Source: Mycobacterium lentiflavum
Lineage (GTDB): Bacteria > Actinomycetota > Actinomycetes > Mycobacteriales > Mycobacteriaceae
Length of the DNA stretch: 64,000 nucleotides
Assembly (NCBI RefSeq): GCF_022374895.2
Contig: NZ_CP092423.2
Location: 5,828,001-5,892,000 of the forward strand
Direction: 5' to 3'
In this document: positions 42,402-52,358 of the stretch, one piece after another
How positions within the stretch are numbered: the first letter of the stretch is position 1
How the letters are laid out: every line of letters begins with the position of its first letter
Program-made: the position numbers and the translations under genes
Notes under the pieces: generated by a model
The model's database searches: none
What the model saw: the letters and a program-made list of their open reading frames with translations, nothing else
What the model was told of the DNA's origin: nothing

Positions 42402-43763
42402 TCAGGGCCGTTTCAGGGCTCGCCCGACGAGCGCGGCCAGTCCCAGCGCGACGATCAAACCCATGACCCCCATCGTGACAGCATCGATCGGCCCGTGATC
42501 GGGGCCCGGCACCGGCACCGGGGCTTGAATTGCTTTGACCGGATCCACCGTCGCCGGCGGGCCGGCCGGGATGTCCCAGGTGAGCGCGGCGACCGCATCG
42601 ATGATGCCCGCACCGACGGCATCGTCGACGCCGCCCCCGGGGTGGCGCGCCGTCGCGGCGATCCGGTGCATGACTTGGGCCGGCGTCAGGTCGGGGAATT
42701 TCTGCCGCACCAGCGCCGCCAGACCGGACACGTACGCCGCCGCGAACGAGGTTCCCGCGATCGGCACCGGACCCTCCTTGCCCGACAACGCATCCACCGG
42801 GTCGCCGCCAGGGCCGAGCGCGATGACGTTGTCGGCGGCGGCGGCCACACTCACCCACGGTCCATGCATCGAAAACTCACTCGGTGCCCCGTTTTGCCCG
42901 ACACCCCCGACGGTCAGCACCAGCGGCGCGTACCAGGCCGGCGTGACGATCGTCTGAACCACTTGCCAGCCGCGCGGATCGGAGGGAATGGCCGCGTCGG
43001 GCGGCGGATTCTGCTGGCAATCCCCGCCGACGTTGCCGGCCGCGACGACGACCACGGCGCCCTTGACGTTGACCGCGTAATTCAGCGCGCCACCCAACGT
43101 GGTCTCGTCGACCTGCTTTTTTGCCTTGAAGCAGGCGGCCTCGCTGATGTTGATCACTCCGGCACCCAGATTGGCTGCGTGCACCACCGCGCGGGCCAGG
43201 CTGCGCACGGAGCCGGCGGCCGGCGTCGCGTTCGGGTCGGCTTGGTCGGGTTGGGAATCCTTCGGCTCGAAGGCCTCCGACGTCTGGCGCACCGAGATCA
43301 GCCGCGCGTCGGGTGCGACACCGACGAATCCGTCGGTCAGCGAGGGCCGCCCGGCGATGATCGATGCGGTCAGTGTCCCGTGCGAGTCACAGTCGGAGAG
43401 CCCGTTGCCGTCCTTGACGACGAAATCGCCACCCGGCTCGGCCGGAACGCGGGGCGAGGCGTCCACCCCGGTATCGATCACGGCCACCGAGACACCGGCG
43501 CCGGTTGCGAACTTCTGGGCCTGGGTGATGCCGAGGTAGGTATTGGGCCACGGTGCATCGTGGAAATTGGTGCCCGGCAGCGATAACGGCGCCTTACAGA
43601 CACGCTTCTGTTCGAGGGGCTGATCGGGACCCGTCACATCGGGTGGAACCGCCGTCGAGTCGATTAACGGGGGCGATACCGCCACGGCAGGAGGTGCACT
43701 GATCATGGCTAGCATCAACGCCACCGTGATCAGCAAGATACGGTGCACCGCCGGACGCTCCAT
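42402..43763 (-). CDS. mycP1: MycP1, mycosin subtilisin-like protease
   Basis: 453 residues (446 in M. tuberculosis). Signal peptide at about 8-28. Catalytic triad D97 (VIDTGVD), H128 (DSHGT) and S339 (GTSFAAAY). A C-terminal membrane helix lies at about 428-448. Cysteines at 56, 125, 211 and 249 fit the disulfides seen in mycosins. It is anchored outside the membrane, caps the ESX-1 core, cleaves EspB, and is needed for complex stability independent of cleavage. Start at the ATG at 43763; an internal ATG within the signal region is less likely. It is followed closely by eccE1. Confidence 0.96.
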   Translation of the reverse strand: MERPAVHRILLITVALMLAMISAPPAVAVSPPLIDSTAVPPDVTGPDQPLEQKRVCKAPLSLPGTNFHDAPWPNTYLGITQAQKFATGAGVSVAVIDTGVDASPRVPAEPGGDFVVKDGNGLSDCDSHGTLTASIIAGRPSLTDGFVGVAPDARLISVRQTSEAFEPKDSQPDQADPNATPAAGSVRSLARAVVHAANLGAGVINISEAACFKAKKQVDETTLGGALNYAVNVKGAVVVVAAGNVGGDCQQNPPPDAAIPSDPRGWQVVQTIVTPAWYAPLVLTVGGVGQNGAPSEFSMHGPWVSVAAAADNVIALGPGGDPVDALSGKEGPVPIAGTSFAAAYVSGLAALVRQKFPDLTPAQVMHRIAATARHPGGGVDDAVGAGIIDAVAALTWDIPAGPPATVDPVKAIQAPVPVPGPDHGPIDAVTMGVMGLIVALGLAALVGRALKRP

Positions 43764-43905
43764 TCGTCAGCCTTGTTTCGCCACCGCACTATCCCGGTCG
43801 CGGGCCTGCGTGCATCTTAAGCTTTCCGGCTGCGCCGACAACGGGGTTTCCCGCAACGCTGGCCACCTGCGCGCCCGAGCGCATCCGCTTAAGAGTCGCG
43901 GCTGA

Positions 43906-45756
43906 TCAAAGCACTATCGGCACATGCTTTTCCGCACATGCGTCCCGCACCGCCGCAACGATGTCCTGGGTACGTAGCGTTTGCAGATCCTCTACCGTCA
44001 CCGACCCTTTGTCGACACGGTGCTGCGCGGCCACCCGGGAGTCGCGCAATCGTTCCGCGCGCTCAACGACATTGCGCGCGAATCGGCCGTTGTGCATGAC
44101 GTCGATGCCGTGCTGGCCATCGGGTGCGCGGTACCCGCGCAATGTTGCGCAGGCGGCGGTCAGCGCCTCGGCGGTGGCGGGGTCGAGAACCGTGGCGCGC
44201 GGCTTGCCGTAGCGGACCGCGATTTCCACCAACTCATCAGGTGTGTAGGACTCGAAGCGCAGTTTGCGGTTGAACCGGCCCGCCAGACCAGGGTTGACGG
44301 TGAGGAATTCGTCGACTTCCTTTTCGTATCCCGCGCCGATGAAGCAGAAGTCGAAGCGGTGCACCTCGAGCGCGACCAGCAGCTGGTTGACCGCCTCCAT
44401 GCCGATCATGTCCGGCCGACCGTCCTGGTGGCGTTCCACCAGCGAATAGAACTCGTCCATGAACAGGATGCGGCCCAGCGACCGATTGATCAGCTCGTTG
44501 GTCTTGGGCCCCGACGCGCCGATGTGCTCCCCGCAGAAATCCGCCCGCTTCACTTCGACGATCTCCGGATGGCGCACGATGCCCAGCCCAGCGTAGATCT
44601 TGCCGAGCGCCTCGGCGGTGGTGGTCTTACCGGTGCCCGGTGGTCCGACCAGCAGCATGTGGTTGGTCTGATTGGCCACGGGCAGGCCCGCCGCCAGCCG
44701 CAGCGCACGAACCTCGATCTGGTCTTCAAGTTCGGCTACCGCGCGTTTAACGTCGGCCAATCCGACTTGGTTGTCGAGTAGCGCGCGACCCTCCTGCAGC
44801 AGTTCGGTGCGACGCTCCCGGTGCTCCTCCTCCTGTCGCTGCTGCTCTGACAGCTCGGTGGTCACATCCCATTTGTTGGTGCGGGAACTGATGGCGTCCT
44901 CGTCGGTGACGACCAACTGCAGGGCGGGGTCGGCAAGCGCTTGCTTGGCCGGCTCGATCAACGCGCCGTTGATCGTCGCCTTGGACAGCCAGATCTGCGC
45001 CTTGGGCTCTTCGCCGAGCTGGCGATGTGCCATCCCCCGCACATAGGCGAGGTCGGCGGCGATCAACGGGAAGTCGGTGGGATCGACTGCGGTGACAGCG
45101 GTCTCGAGGTGCTGACGACGCGTCTCGGTCGGGCCGCCGAACCCGGCGCGCAGTTCGACCCGATCGGTCCATTCCAGCGCGACGCGCGCCTGCCCGAGAT
45201 GGGCCGCGGCATGTGCCGCCAGCGTGCAAGTGGCCGCGGTGACCGCCGACATGATGATGGCCTGCGGTGGCAAGATGGCCGCCGCCACCGAGATGACGTC
45301 CGGCCATCGTTGGGTGGCGAACATCAGATAGGACTCGATGTACTGCTTCCACTGGTGGTTCTCCCAGGTGTCGAGCAGCGTCGAATCACCAAGCAGCGCT
45401 TCGGCTTTCTCGTATTGGCGATCGTCGATGAGCGCACTCGCCAGCGCCAGGCCGGCATGCGAGGCCTCGGTCACCGAGATCGACAGATACGGCCCGGCTT
45501 TGATCGGGGCCGACAGTCGCGCCCCGATCCGGTTGGTCTCGCGGTGCAGCCGGCTGCCGTAGTTGTAGAGCTGTTCGACGGTCGACAACGCCTCGTCACC
45601 CGCGGCGATCCGGCCCAGCCAGGCGTCGGCCATCGAGGGGTCGACTTCGGTTGCCTCCCGAAACCGGGCAGCCGCGGCGGCGGGGTCGCTGTCGAGCAAC
45701 GCCATCGCCGCATCGAAATACTTTCGCGCGGCGGCCGGCGTCGTGCTGCTGGTCAT
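43906..45756 (-). CDS. eccA2: EccA2, AAA+ ATPase of ESX-2
   Basis: 616 residues (619 in M. tuberculosis). TPR-like N-terminal half. AAA+ domain with Walker A VGPPGTGKTTTAEAL near 370-384 and Walker B ILFMDEFYSL near 432-441. The gene is intact. It lies downstream of eccE2 with a four-base overlap. It is the last gene of the ESX-2 run in transcription order and lies 142 bp from mycP1 of ESX-1. A chaperone/remodelling role for EsxC/EsxD or EspG2 clients is inferred from the family. Confidence 0.94.
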   Translation of the reverse strand: MTSSTTPAAARKYFDAAMALLDSDPAAAAARFREATEVDPSMADAWLGRIAAGDEALSTVEQLYNYGSRLHRETNRIGARLSAPIKAGPYLSISVTEASHAGLALASALIDDRQYEKAEALLGDSTLLDTWENHQWKQYIESYLMFATQRWPDVISVAAAILPPQAIIMSAVTAATCTLAAHAAAHLGQARVALEWTDRVELRAGFGGPTETRRQHLETAVTAVDPTDFPLIAADLAYVRGMAHRQLGEEPKAQIWLSKATINGALIEPAKQALADPALQLVVTDEDAISSRTNKWDVTTELSEQQRQEEEHRERRTELLQEGRALLDNQVGLADVKRAVAELEDQIEVRALRLAAGLPVANQTNHMLLVGPPGTGKTTTAEALGKIYAGLGIVRHPEIVEVKRADFCGEHIGASGPKTNELINRSLGRILFMDEFYSLVERHQDGRPDMIGMEAVNQLLVALEVHRFDFCFIGAGYEKEVDEFLTVNPGLAGRFNRKLRFESYTPDELVEIAVRYGKPRATVLDPATAEALTAACATLRGYRAPDGQHGIDVMHNGRFARNVVERAERLRDSRVAAQHRVDKGSVTVEDLQTLRTQDIVAAVRDACAEKHVPIVL

Positions 45757-47294
45757 GGGGTGTCCACCGCTTCGAGATCAGGGGTTCGCAATGACATCGG
45801 TTCCGACGATACGTATCTATTCTCGGCGCGGAATAGCTCCACTTCGACCACATGCAGGTGACCGTCGGCCGCGATCACATCGACCGTCGCCGGACCCGTC
45901 TGGGTGATCAACACGTTTGCGGTTCCCCGGTACGGCTCGCCCGGCTCGCCTATCGAGATGAGGGTGTTGGGTCGCGGCGCCGGCGACATGCTGCCGTCGA
46001 CGACGCTGACCGTGGTGCCCGACACCGGCTTCGGCTGATCGGTCACGGCGACGTCCGGCATGCGAACACTGGCCCACCGCTGCATGTTTCGAGTGTGCAC
46101 GGTGATCCGCTCGCCGGCACCGGCCAGGCGGATGATGAACCGCTTGGCCAGCGCGTCCTCTGCGGCGACATGCACCCGGCTGAACTCCCCGGCGTCGTCG
46201 AGCGGCAGCAGCATGCGATTCCCGCCGGCGACCTTGCCGAGCAGCACACCCGACGGTCCGATCGGCACGACGAGCGGACCGTGCAGCACACCACGACGGA
46301 TGCCGCGCAGGGGTGGCAGCGGTCCGCACAGACTGGCGGCGACGGCTTGGGCCTGCTCGCCCCACAGGGTCTTCAGTCGCATGCTCAGCGATGCCGAAGG
46401 TGGCTGGGCGCTGCGTACGGTGACGGTGGCCGTCGCGGTGCCGTCACTGAAAAGCGTGATGTTCTGCACGATCCCGTCGACGCGTGCCGACCACGCTTCG
46501 GCCAGCGTGTCCGAGGTGATGTCGCCGGGCCGGTACCAATAGGTGGTCAACCACCCGCTGTCGCCGCGCACCGATCGCCACCGCCGATTCGAGACGTCCA
46601 GCGCCGAGCGGCCCAACCGCCGCTCCATCTCAACGATGTCGGTGGCGGTGGCGACCTTGGCGCGGATGCCGTGTTGGCGCAGCGCCGCGCTGATCCGCTG
46701 GGCGGCCGCGAGGGTGGCGGTACCGAGCGAGGTGCGCCCGCGCAGCGCCTCAACATTGGCCAGGGCCGCGATGCGCACGATGAGCCAGGTCTCGCGTTGG
46801 CCGGCGTAGGGCGGCGTGCCGATCAGCGTGTCATACACCCGGGGATAGTCACCCGTGCTGCGACGGCGAGCGCCCGCAGTGACAACGCTGAGCGAATCCA
46901 GGGTGAGACCCAGGCTCTGGTGCAGCAGCGGCATCAGTTCGGTGACATCGAAGGAGTTTTCGGTATAGGTCGCGGTGGAACCGGTGAACAGCGTTGGTGC
47001 GTGCGCCTTTCCGAGCAGCTGGACCGCGGCCACCGCGACGCCGTCCTGGTAGCGGATGCCGCCACCGGCACGGTCGTTGGCCACCGTGAGCGGCTCGGTC
47101 CACGCGATCGGGCGACGGCGCCGAAGCCACAGGATCAGCCAGGACCACATCGGCTGACCGCGCCATCGGATGGCGCCGAGCGCGATTCCGGTCACCAAAC
47201 CCGCTGCCGCACCGGGGTATCCGCCAACCGCCCATCCAATCGTGGCGGCGATGAAGATGGCGAAGATGATCGTCAGCTTCGTGGCGGCGGTCAT
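45753..47294 (-). CDS. eccE2: EccE2, membrane component of ESX-2
   Basis: 513 residues (537 in M. tuberculosis). Two hydrophobic segments at the N terminus (LTIIFAIFIAATIGWAVGG and a second after PGAAAGLV) are followed by a long cytosolic domain similar in layout to EccE1. It overlaps mycP2 upstream and eccA2 downstream, so the group is translated as a unit. The frame is complete, although the eccB2 and eccC2 partners are missing from the window. Confidence 0.93.
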   Translation of the reverse strand: MTAATKLTIIFAIFIAATIGWAVGGYPGAAAGLVTGIALGAIRWRGQPMWSWLILWLRRRRPIAWTEPLTVANDRAGGGIRYQDGVAVAAVQLLGKAHAPTLFTGSTATYTENSFDVTELMPLLHQSLGLTLDSLSVVTAGARRRSTGDYPRVYDTLIGTPPYAGQRETWLIVRIAALANVEALRGRTSLGTATLAAAQRISAALRQHGIRAKVATATDIVEMERRLGRSALDVSNRRWRSVRGDSGWLTTYWYRPGDITSDTLAEAWSARVDGIVQNITLFSDGTATATVTVRSAQPPSASLSMRLKTLWGEQAQAVAASLCGPLPPLRGIRRGVLHGPLVVPIGPSGVLLGKVAGGNRMLLPLDDAGEFSRVHVAAEDALAKRFIIRLAGAGERITVHTRNMQRWASVRMPDVAVTDQPKPVSGTTVSVVDGSMSPAPRPNTLISIGEPGEPYRGTANVLITQTGPATVDVIAADGHLHVVEVELFRAENRYVSSEPMSLRTPDLEAVDTP

Positions 47295-48949
47295 CGCTCG
47301 CGCCTCGCTCGAACGATCAGCGCGACGACGGCGATCGTCGCCGCCACGACACCGGCGAAGATCATGGCGACATTGCGGGCGCGGTGATCCGGTAGCGGTG
47401 GCGGCGGTGCCGGGTGTAGAACACGACTGGCAGCCGCGGGTGAAAGCCGTTCCCCCGCAGGCACATCGAAGGTCAACGCGGCCACCGGGTCCACTACGCC
47501 GTAGCCAACTTGGTTGTCTACACCGCGGGGTGGATTGTGCGCGGTCTGCAGAATCCTGTTGATGATCTGGTGCGCGGACAGTCCCGGATATTTGGCCCGC
47601 ACCAAAGCGGCCACCCCGCTGACATACGCCGCGGAAAAGCTGGTGCCCCAGAACGGCATGTTCTTCTCGCCCGGCCGGATCGGCGGGTAGCCATTCACCG
47701 GTCCCCCGGTTTCCGGCGATAGGCCCATGATCCCGACGCCCGGTGCCGCCGCCGCGACCCAGGGTCCTGCCAGGCTCTTGTTGATCGGTGCGCCGGTGTT
47801 GTCGACCGCGCCCACCGACAACACATAGTCGGAGAACCAGGACGGCGACGATACCGTCTTGACTTGGTGCCAGTCGCGCGGGTCGGACGCGTTGAGCGGG
47901 TCGAAGGTCGGGTTTTGGGCGCAGCCTTCTTCGTTGTCATTGCCGGCGGCGGCGACGATGACCGCGTCCTTGACCGTAGCCGCGTACCAGACGGCGGCGC
48001 CGATGGCGGTCTGATCCAGCGGATCGGCGGCCGAAACACAGGCTGTGACACTGATATTGATCACTTTCGCGCCCATGTTCGCCGCGTGCACAATCGCGCT
48101 GGCCAGTGTCGCGATGGTGCCGGCCTTCTTGCGTCCCTCGAAGTCGCCGCCGCCGGGGTTCACCGGCTCGAAGGCACGCGAGGACTGGCGGATGGAGATG
48201 ACGGTCGCGTGCGGTGCGATGCCCGCGACTCCGTCGGGTGCGCCCGGGGGCGGTGGTGGCACCTCGGGATCGTCGGGCTGTCCGGGCGCCGGGTCCCCCG
48301 GCCCGTTCGATGGCGCGTCCGGTGGGGGCGGTGGTGGCGGCGGTGCCACCGTCTGGGTGATCGTCACCGGCGAGGGCGGTGGCGGAGGTGCGGGCGGCGG
48401 CGGTGGTCCGCCGGGTGGCGGTGCTCCCGCATCGGTTGGCGGCGGGCCCGCCGGTGGCGGGAAGGCGGGGGTGCTCGGCATCGGGGCCGGCATCGGAGTG
48501 CCTTGCGGCGCGGCGCCAATCACGGACGCCACGACGGTGCCATGCGCGTCGCAGTCGCTCAGACCGTCACCGCCCATGATGTAGTCGCCACCGGCCACCA
48601 CCGGCAGTCGGCGACTCGGGTTGATGCCGGTGTCGATGACCGCGACGGGCACCCCGTTGCCGGTCGAGTACTGCCAGGCCTTGCTGACGTTGAGCATCGT
48701 GAAACCGGGCGCGGGCAGGGCCACGTTCGGATCGGCGACGGTAATCGTTCGCGCACAGGCGAAGGCTTGCCGCATCGGCTGATCGGACGCCGGCTTGCCG
48801 TCGGCCGGCACCCGGCCGGGATCCACAACTGGCGGTGGAATCCCTTGAGCCGCAGGTAGTCCCGCTATCAAGGTGACCAGCAGGCTCGTCAGCGCCGTGG
48901 CGGCGACCCGCTGGGTCATTGCGCGAGCGGTGAGCGCCATCCGGGTCAT
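47291..48949 (-). CDS. mycP2: MycP2, mycosin protease of ESX-2
   Basis: 552 residues from ATG at 48949, overlapping the eccD2 stop. Signal peptide at about 10-36. Triad D106, H136 and S437 (GTSFSAAY). Between the His and the rest of the domain, at residues about 148-240, a very Pro/Gly-rich loop is inserted (runs such as APPPPPPPP). C-terminal membrane helix at about 525-547. The M. tuberculosis protein is of similar length, so the loop is probably a family trait. It anchors on the outside of an ESX-2 complex and may have its own substrate. Confidence 0.94.
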   Translation of the reverse strand: MTRMALTARAMTQRVAATALTSLLVTLIAGLPAAQGIPPPVVDPGRVPADGKPASDQPMRQAFACARTITVADPNVALPAPGFTMLNVSKAWQYSTGNGVPVAVIDTGINPSRRLPVVAGGDYIMGGDGLSDCDAHGTVVASVIGAAPQGTPMPAPMPSTPAFPPPAGPPPTDAGAPPPGGPPPPPAPPPPPSPVTITQTVAPPPPPPPPDAPSNGPGDPAPGQPDDPEVPPPPPGAPDGVAGIAPHATVISIRQSSRAFEPVNPGGGDFEGRKKAGTIATLASAIVHAANMGAKVINISVTACVSAADPLDQTAIGAAVWYAATVKDAVIVAAAGNDNEEGCAQNPTFDPLNASDPRDWHQVKTVSSPSWFSDYVLSVGAVDNTGAPINKSLAGPWVAAAAPGVGIMGLSPETGGPVNGYPPIRPGEKNMPFWGTSFSAAYVSGVAALVRAKYPGLSAHQIINRILQTAHNPPRGVDNQVGYGVVDPVAALTFDVPAGERLSPAAASRVLHPAPPPPLPDHRARNVAMIFAGVVAATIAVVALIVRARRER

Positions 48950-50439
48950 CGCATGCGCACCCAGGTGAACAATCCGCCGATCCATGCGGCCAGCGGCAGG
49001 GCCGCGATGATCGCTGCGATCTCCACCCATTCGGCGGTCATCCGCACCAACGGGGTGAATCGGGTGATCGGCACGAGCAGGGCGGCCAGCAGGCCGGTGC
49101 CGCCGAACACGGCCAGAACCAGGGCGCCCCAAAACAGCCCGTAGCCCGATGAAGTGGACTCGTGCAGAACGAATTTCGCGACACCGACGCACAACGCCGC
49201 GGCGGCGCCGCAGACCAGCGCGATCGCCTGTCGTTTGTCGGCGAAAGCCCGCCCCCGGCTGATGAAGATCACTACGAACAGGCCGGCCAGCACGGCGGCC
49301 GGCAGACTGCGGTCGCGACCCGGCATCAGGGTGGTCCACACCGCGACGGGCAGGGTCAGGCCCGCTCCCACGCAGATTCCGGTCAGTACGTTGTTGGCGT
49401 GGACCGCCGCGAGCGCGATCTGAGCACCGCGCGGCGTGGTGTCGGAATTGGCTTCGTCGTCGGCGCCTTCCTCGACCGGCGACACCGCGTCAGCGGGTAG
49501 GCCCGCGCTGCGCCGGAACAGATCGCGCCCGGTGATCGAGCCGAAGTAGGGCGGCCGGATCCGCGCGACCCACAGCGCGATCGTCGGGGCCATGGTCAGC
49601 AGCAGGAGCAGGGCGACAAGCGCGCACATGCCCAGCCATTGCGCCGGCACGGGCCACCACATCCGGGCCGCGGCGGCCGCCCCGCCGAGACCCAGTACTG
49701 TCACCACGGTCGCGGCCACATTCGCGTGACGCCCGGTCGCGGACGTGATTCCACAGGTCAGCACCGCGCCTGCCAGAGCGGCGATAAACGCATGCGCGGC
49801 CCCGACCTGTCCCGGCGCGCCGGACGCGAGGCTGGCCGTGAGCAAGGGCAACGCGATCCAGCCGAGCCCGTCGACCATGTCGGTGCGACCCGGCCACCAT
49901 CGCCACGCCGTGGTCGCGCCACCGGCGATCAGCAGACCGGCCACCCCGGTCACGATGGTGGGCATCAGCGAGTCGGTTGAGACGCGTTGGCGCACAGCCA
50001 GTCCCAACAGGGTCAGGGAGACCATCGCCAGGATTACCAATGCGGTGTGCGCGGCGGTTTTGAGCGTGACCGGCTCGAACAGTGCCTTGCCGACCCGGGC
50101 CAAACCCGTCGACAACGACTCGTACTGCGGCTCGAACGATTCCCCTGCTACCGCCGGGACCAGGGTGAGCGTGGCGCCGTCTTCGACGCCGAGTTCGTCA
50201 AGCGTCTTCGTGACGTCCAGCCGTACCCCGTTGGCCTTGTGAAGTTCGTATCCGATGCCGGACTCCAGTCCGATGAAACCCCGGCGTTTGAGTTCCTCGT
50301 TGAGTAGCTCGACGACGTTGTCGATGAAGGCCTCGATCGGCACCGAGGCCGGATAGACCTGCGAAACCAGATGTTCTCCGCATACGACGGCGACCGCACA
50401 ACGGGCTGGAAACGAGACCTTACCCACGTATGGGGTCAT
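48946..50439 (-). CDS. eccD2: EccD2, polytopic membrane core protein of ESX-2
   Basis: 497 residues (509 in M. tuberculosis). Ubiquitin-like domain at about 5-90 (KVSFPARCAVAVVCGEHLVSQVYPAS), then about 11 hydrophobic segments. The ATG at 50439 follows directly after the stop of the Rv3888c-like gene. The coding frame is complete and shows no decay, unlike what might be expected if ESX-2 had been non-functional for long. Confidence 0.93.
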   Translation of the reverse strand: MTPYVGKVSFPARCAVAVVCGEHLVSQVYPASVPIEAFIDNVVELLNEELKRRGFIGLESGIGYELHKANGVRLDVTKTLDELGVEDGATLTLVPAVAGESFEPQYESLSTGLARVGKALFEPVTLKTAAHTALVILAMVSLTLLGLAVRQRVSTDSLMPTIVTGVAGLLIAGGATTAWRWWPGRTDMVDGLGWIALPLLTASLASGAPGQVGAAHAFIAALAGAVLTCGITSATGRHANVAATVVTVLGLGGAAAAARMWWPVPAQWLGMCALVALLLLLTMAPTIALWVARIRPPYFGSITGRDLFRRSAGLPADAVSPVEEGADDEANSDTTPRGAQIALAAVHANNVLTGICVGAGLTLPVAVWTTLMPGRDRSLPAAVLAGLFVVIFISRGRAFADKRQAIALVCGAAAALCVGVAKFVLHESTSSGYGLFWGALVLAVFGGTGLLAALLVPITRFTPLVRMTAEWVEIAAIIAALPLAAWIGGLFTWVRMR

Positions 50440-51468
50440 TTAACGCGGCCTGTCGGCATCTGGAATGTATTTGTCGGCCAATGCCGCGGTGATTTCGAAT
50501 ATGCGCAGGCGGGTTTTCTTTTTCAATTCATGCCGGGTGTCAATGATCCCGCCCTTTGCGAGGAATGGGTCGTACGGCATGAATTCGACGGTTGCGCCCG
50601 ATTGAGCGAAACGCTCGGTGAGATAAGTGCGCGCCTCCGCGTCGTATTTATCGCGACTGTCGTTGAGGATGACCATGCTGCGCGACACCAGCTCGTGGTA
50701 GCCCATCGAGCGCAGCAGGTCGATCGCGCGGGTCACCGGCAACGAGGTGTCGGCGGTGAGGCCGGACACGAAGACCAGGGTGTCGCACGCGTCGAGCACC
50801 GCCTTCATCACCGGGTGCTCGAGATCGTCGGAGGTATCCACCACGATCACGGTGTGGGTGCGGCGCAGCCGCGACAGCACTCCGGAGAACATCGAGGCCA
50901 CCAACGGTCGCGGCTGGTCGGACGCGCGGTTGCCGGCGAGCACGTCGAGTCCAAGGCTGTTCTGCCCCAAGTGTTCTCGGATATCGGCGTAGCCCTGCAC
51001 GTCGGTGTCGTTGAGGACCGCCGCGTAGTCGCCCGGCGGAGATTCGTCGATCCGCCCGGCCAGCGTGCCGAAGCCGGGGGCCGCGTCGATCGCGACGACG
51101 TTCTCGGGCCGACACTCGCGGAACACCGCACCGATGCAGGCGGTCATCGTGGTCTTACCGACGCCCCCCTTTCCCGAGACGACCCCCACCACGTACTGCT
51201 TGCGGATGTGACGACGGATGCGCTCCTGCAGCTCGCGATAGTGTCTCTCGGACGGCGATTCGCCGAAGTTGATGACATGGCCCGACACCTGATACAGGAA
51301 TTTACGCCAGCCTCCGCCGGGCGGAATTTTGCGCGGGGCGACCATATCGGAAATGCGTAATGTTCCGGACACTGAATCTTGGTTTTGGTACTGCGGGGCG
51401 GGCGGTTCTCGCCGAGTCGGTCCGCCCTGATCCGGTGAATTGGATGAGCCCGTCCACGGATTCGTCAC
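50440..51468 (-). CDS. ParA/MinD-like ATPase of ESX-2 (Rv3888c-like)
   Basis: 342 residues from GTG at 51468 (MTNPWTGSS). This matches the M. tuberculosis length of about 341. A longer frame to 51531 would overlap espG2. Walker A SGKGGVGKTTM lies near 105-115 and is followed by AIDAAPGFGTLAGR. The C-terminal DPFLAKGGIID is like that of the gltB-side ParA protein. It is the ESX-2 counterpart of EspI, with a shorter Pro/Gln-rich N-terminal tail. Its role is unknown; EspI in ESX-1 acts as a negative, ATP-linked regulator. Confidence 0.88.
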   Translation of the reverse strand: MTNPWTGSSNSPDQGGPTRREPPAPQYQNQDSVSGTLRISDMVAPRKIPPGGGWRKFLYQVSGHVINFGESPSERHYRELQERIRRHIRKQYVVGVVSGKGGVGKTTMTACIGAVFRECRPENVVAIDAAPGFGTLAGRIDESPPGDYAAVLNDTDVQGYADIREHLGQNSLGLDVLAGNRASDQPRPLVASMFSGVLSRLRRTHTVIVVDTSDDLEHPVMKAVLDACDTLVFVSGLTADTSLPVTRAIDLLRSMGYHELVSRSMVILNDSRDKYDAEARTYLTERFAQSGATVEFMPYDPFLAKGGIIDTRHELKKKTRLRIFEITAALADKYIPDADRPR

Positions 51469-51503
51469 GATGCCGATGCTATCATTTTGGCACTGCCTTT
51501 CGA

Positions 51504-52337
51504 CTACACGACTTTTCGGTACGAATGCCATTCCTCGTGGGCCGGTAACCGCCGCACCATCTGGTTGATCGCGATACCGATGTTGGTCTTGGTCCCCGGC
51601 GCGATGATCATCCAGTTCTTGCCCCCGGACGAAACCTGTTCGGCGACGACACGTCCTTCCGTCGTATCGATGATCGTCACCGCGCCCGGTTCAAAGTGCG
51701 TCCGGGTGGCCAGGCCGGTTTCCACCCCAGACTGCAGGGCGACGAACGAGGCCTGGGCCGAGCGACTGGGATCGGTGGCCAGTTTCAACATGTGCACCTG
51801 ATCGGCATCGAGGCCTTGATTGCCCAGAAACTCGTGCAGCGATCGCTCGTCGGTGGCAGTGGCGCGCATCGCGTCCGCATCCAGCGTGACCGGCCGTAGC
51901 GGCGCGGGATCATTTGCGCCGCATAGTCTTTCGATCTGTGCGTTGAGCGCCGCACTGGCCGTGCCCTCGTTGTTCGCGATGCCCGCCCCGGTGATCCGGA
52001 CCAGGTCTCCGGATCGTTCGATGGCGACCCACCACTGCGCGAACCTGGCGAGCAGTGCGCGCGCCGGTTCGCCGCCGTCGGCCAGGCGGAAATGCACCAG
52101 CAATCCGATGTCGCGGCGCGACAGCACGGTCAGCCATTCGACGATCGCGCCGTCGACGGAATCGGTTTCGTCGATCGCCCCGGCGGCGCGCAGCTCCGCG
52201 GTCACCGGGTGTGCCAGCGCCGCGTGTTTGGGCTCGACGCGGGGCAGATGCGGTCGCAGCCCCATCTCGGGAGCCAGGACCTCGATGCCGGTGAGTACTT
52301 GTAGGACCCAGAGGCCGTCTAGAGAGGTGGTCAGCAC
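51504..52337 (-). CDS. espG2: EspG2, ESX-2 chaperone for PE/PPE substrates
   Basis: 277 residues (276 in M. tuberculosis). The start is GTG at 52337 with AAGGGAAG upstream. The N terminus MLTTSLDGLWVLQVLTGIEVLAPEMGLRPHLPRVE is typical of EspG proteins. The PPE69/PE36 pair that would be its client is missing from this locus, so its partner is unknown, unless another PE/PPE pair elsewhere uses it. A strong hairpin separates it from esxC upstream. Confidence 0.92.
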   Translation of the reverse strand: MLTTSLDGLWVLQVLTGIEVLAPEMGLRPHLPRVEPKHAALAHPVTAELRAAGAIDETDSVDGAIVEWLTVLSRRDIGLLVHFRLADGGEPARALLARFAQWWVAIERSGDLVRITGAGIANNEGTASAALNAQIERLCGANDPAPLRPVTLDADAMRATATDERSLHEFLGNQGLDADQVHMLKLATDPSRSAQASFVALQSGVETGLATRTHFEPGAVTIIDTTEGRVVAEQVSSGGKNWMIIAPGTKTNIGIAINQMVRRLPAHEEWHSYRKVV

Positions 52338-52358
52338 GGTCTTCCCTTAGAGCCAAGC

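Noticed and set aside
42394..42858. Upstream extension of eccE1
   Set aside because: It overlaps mycP1, and the extended translation is Arg/Gly-rich without conservation. The ATG at 42393 gives the family start.
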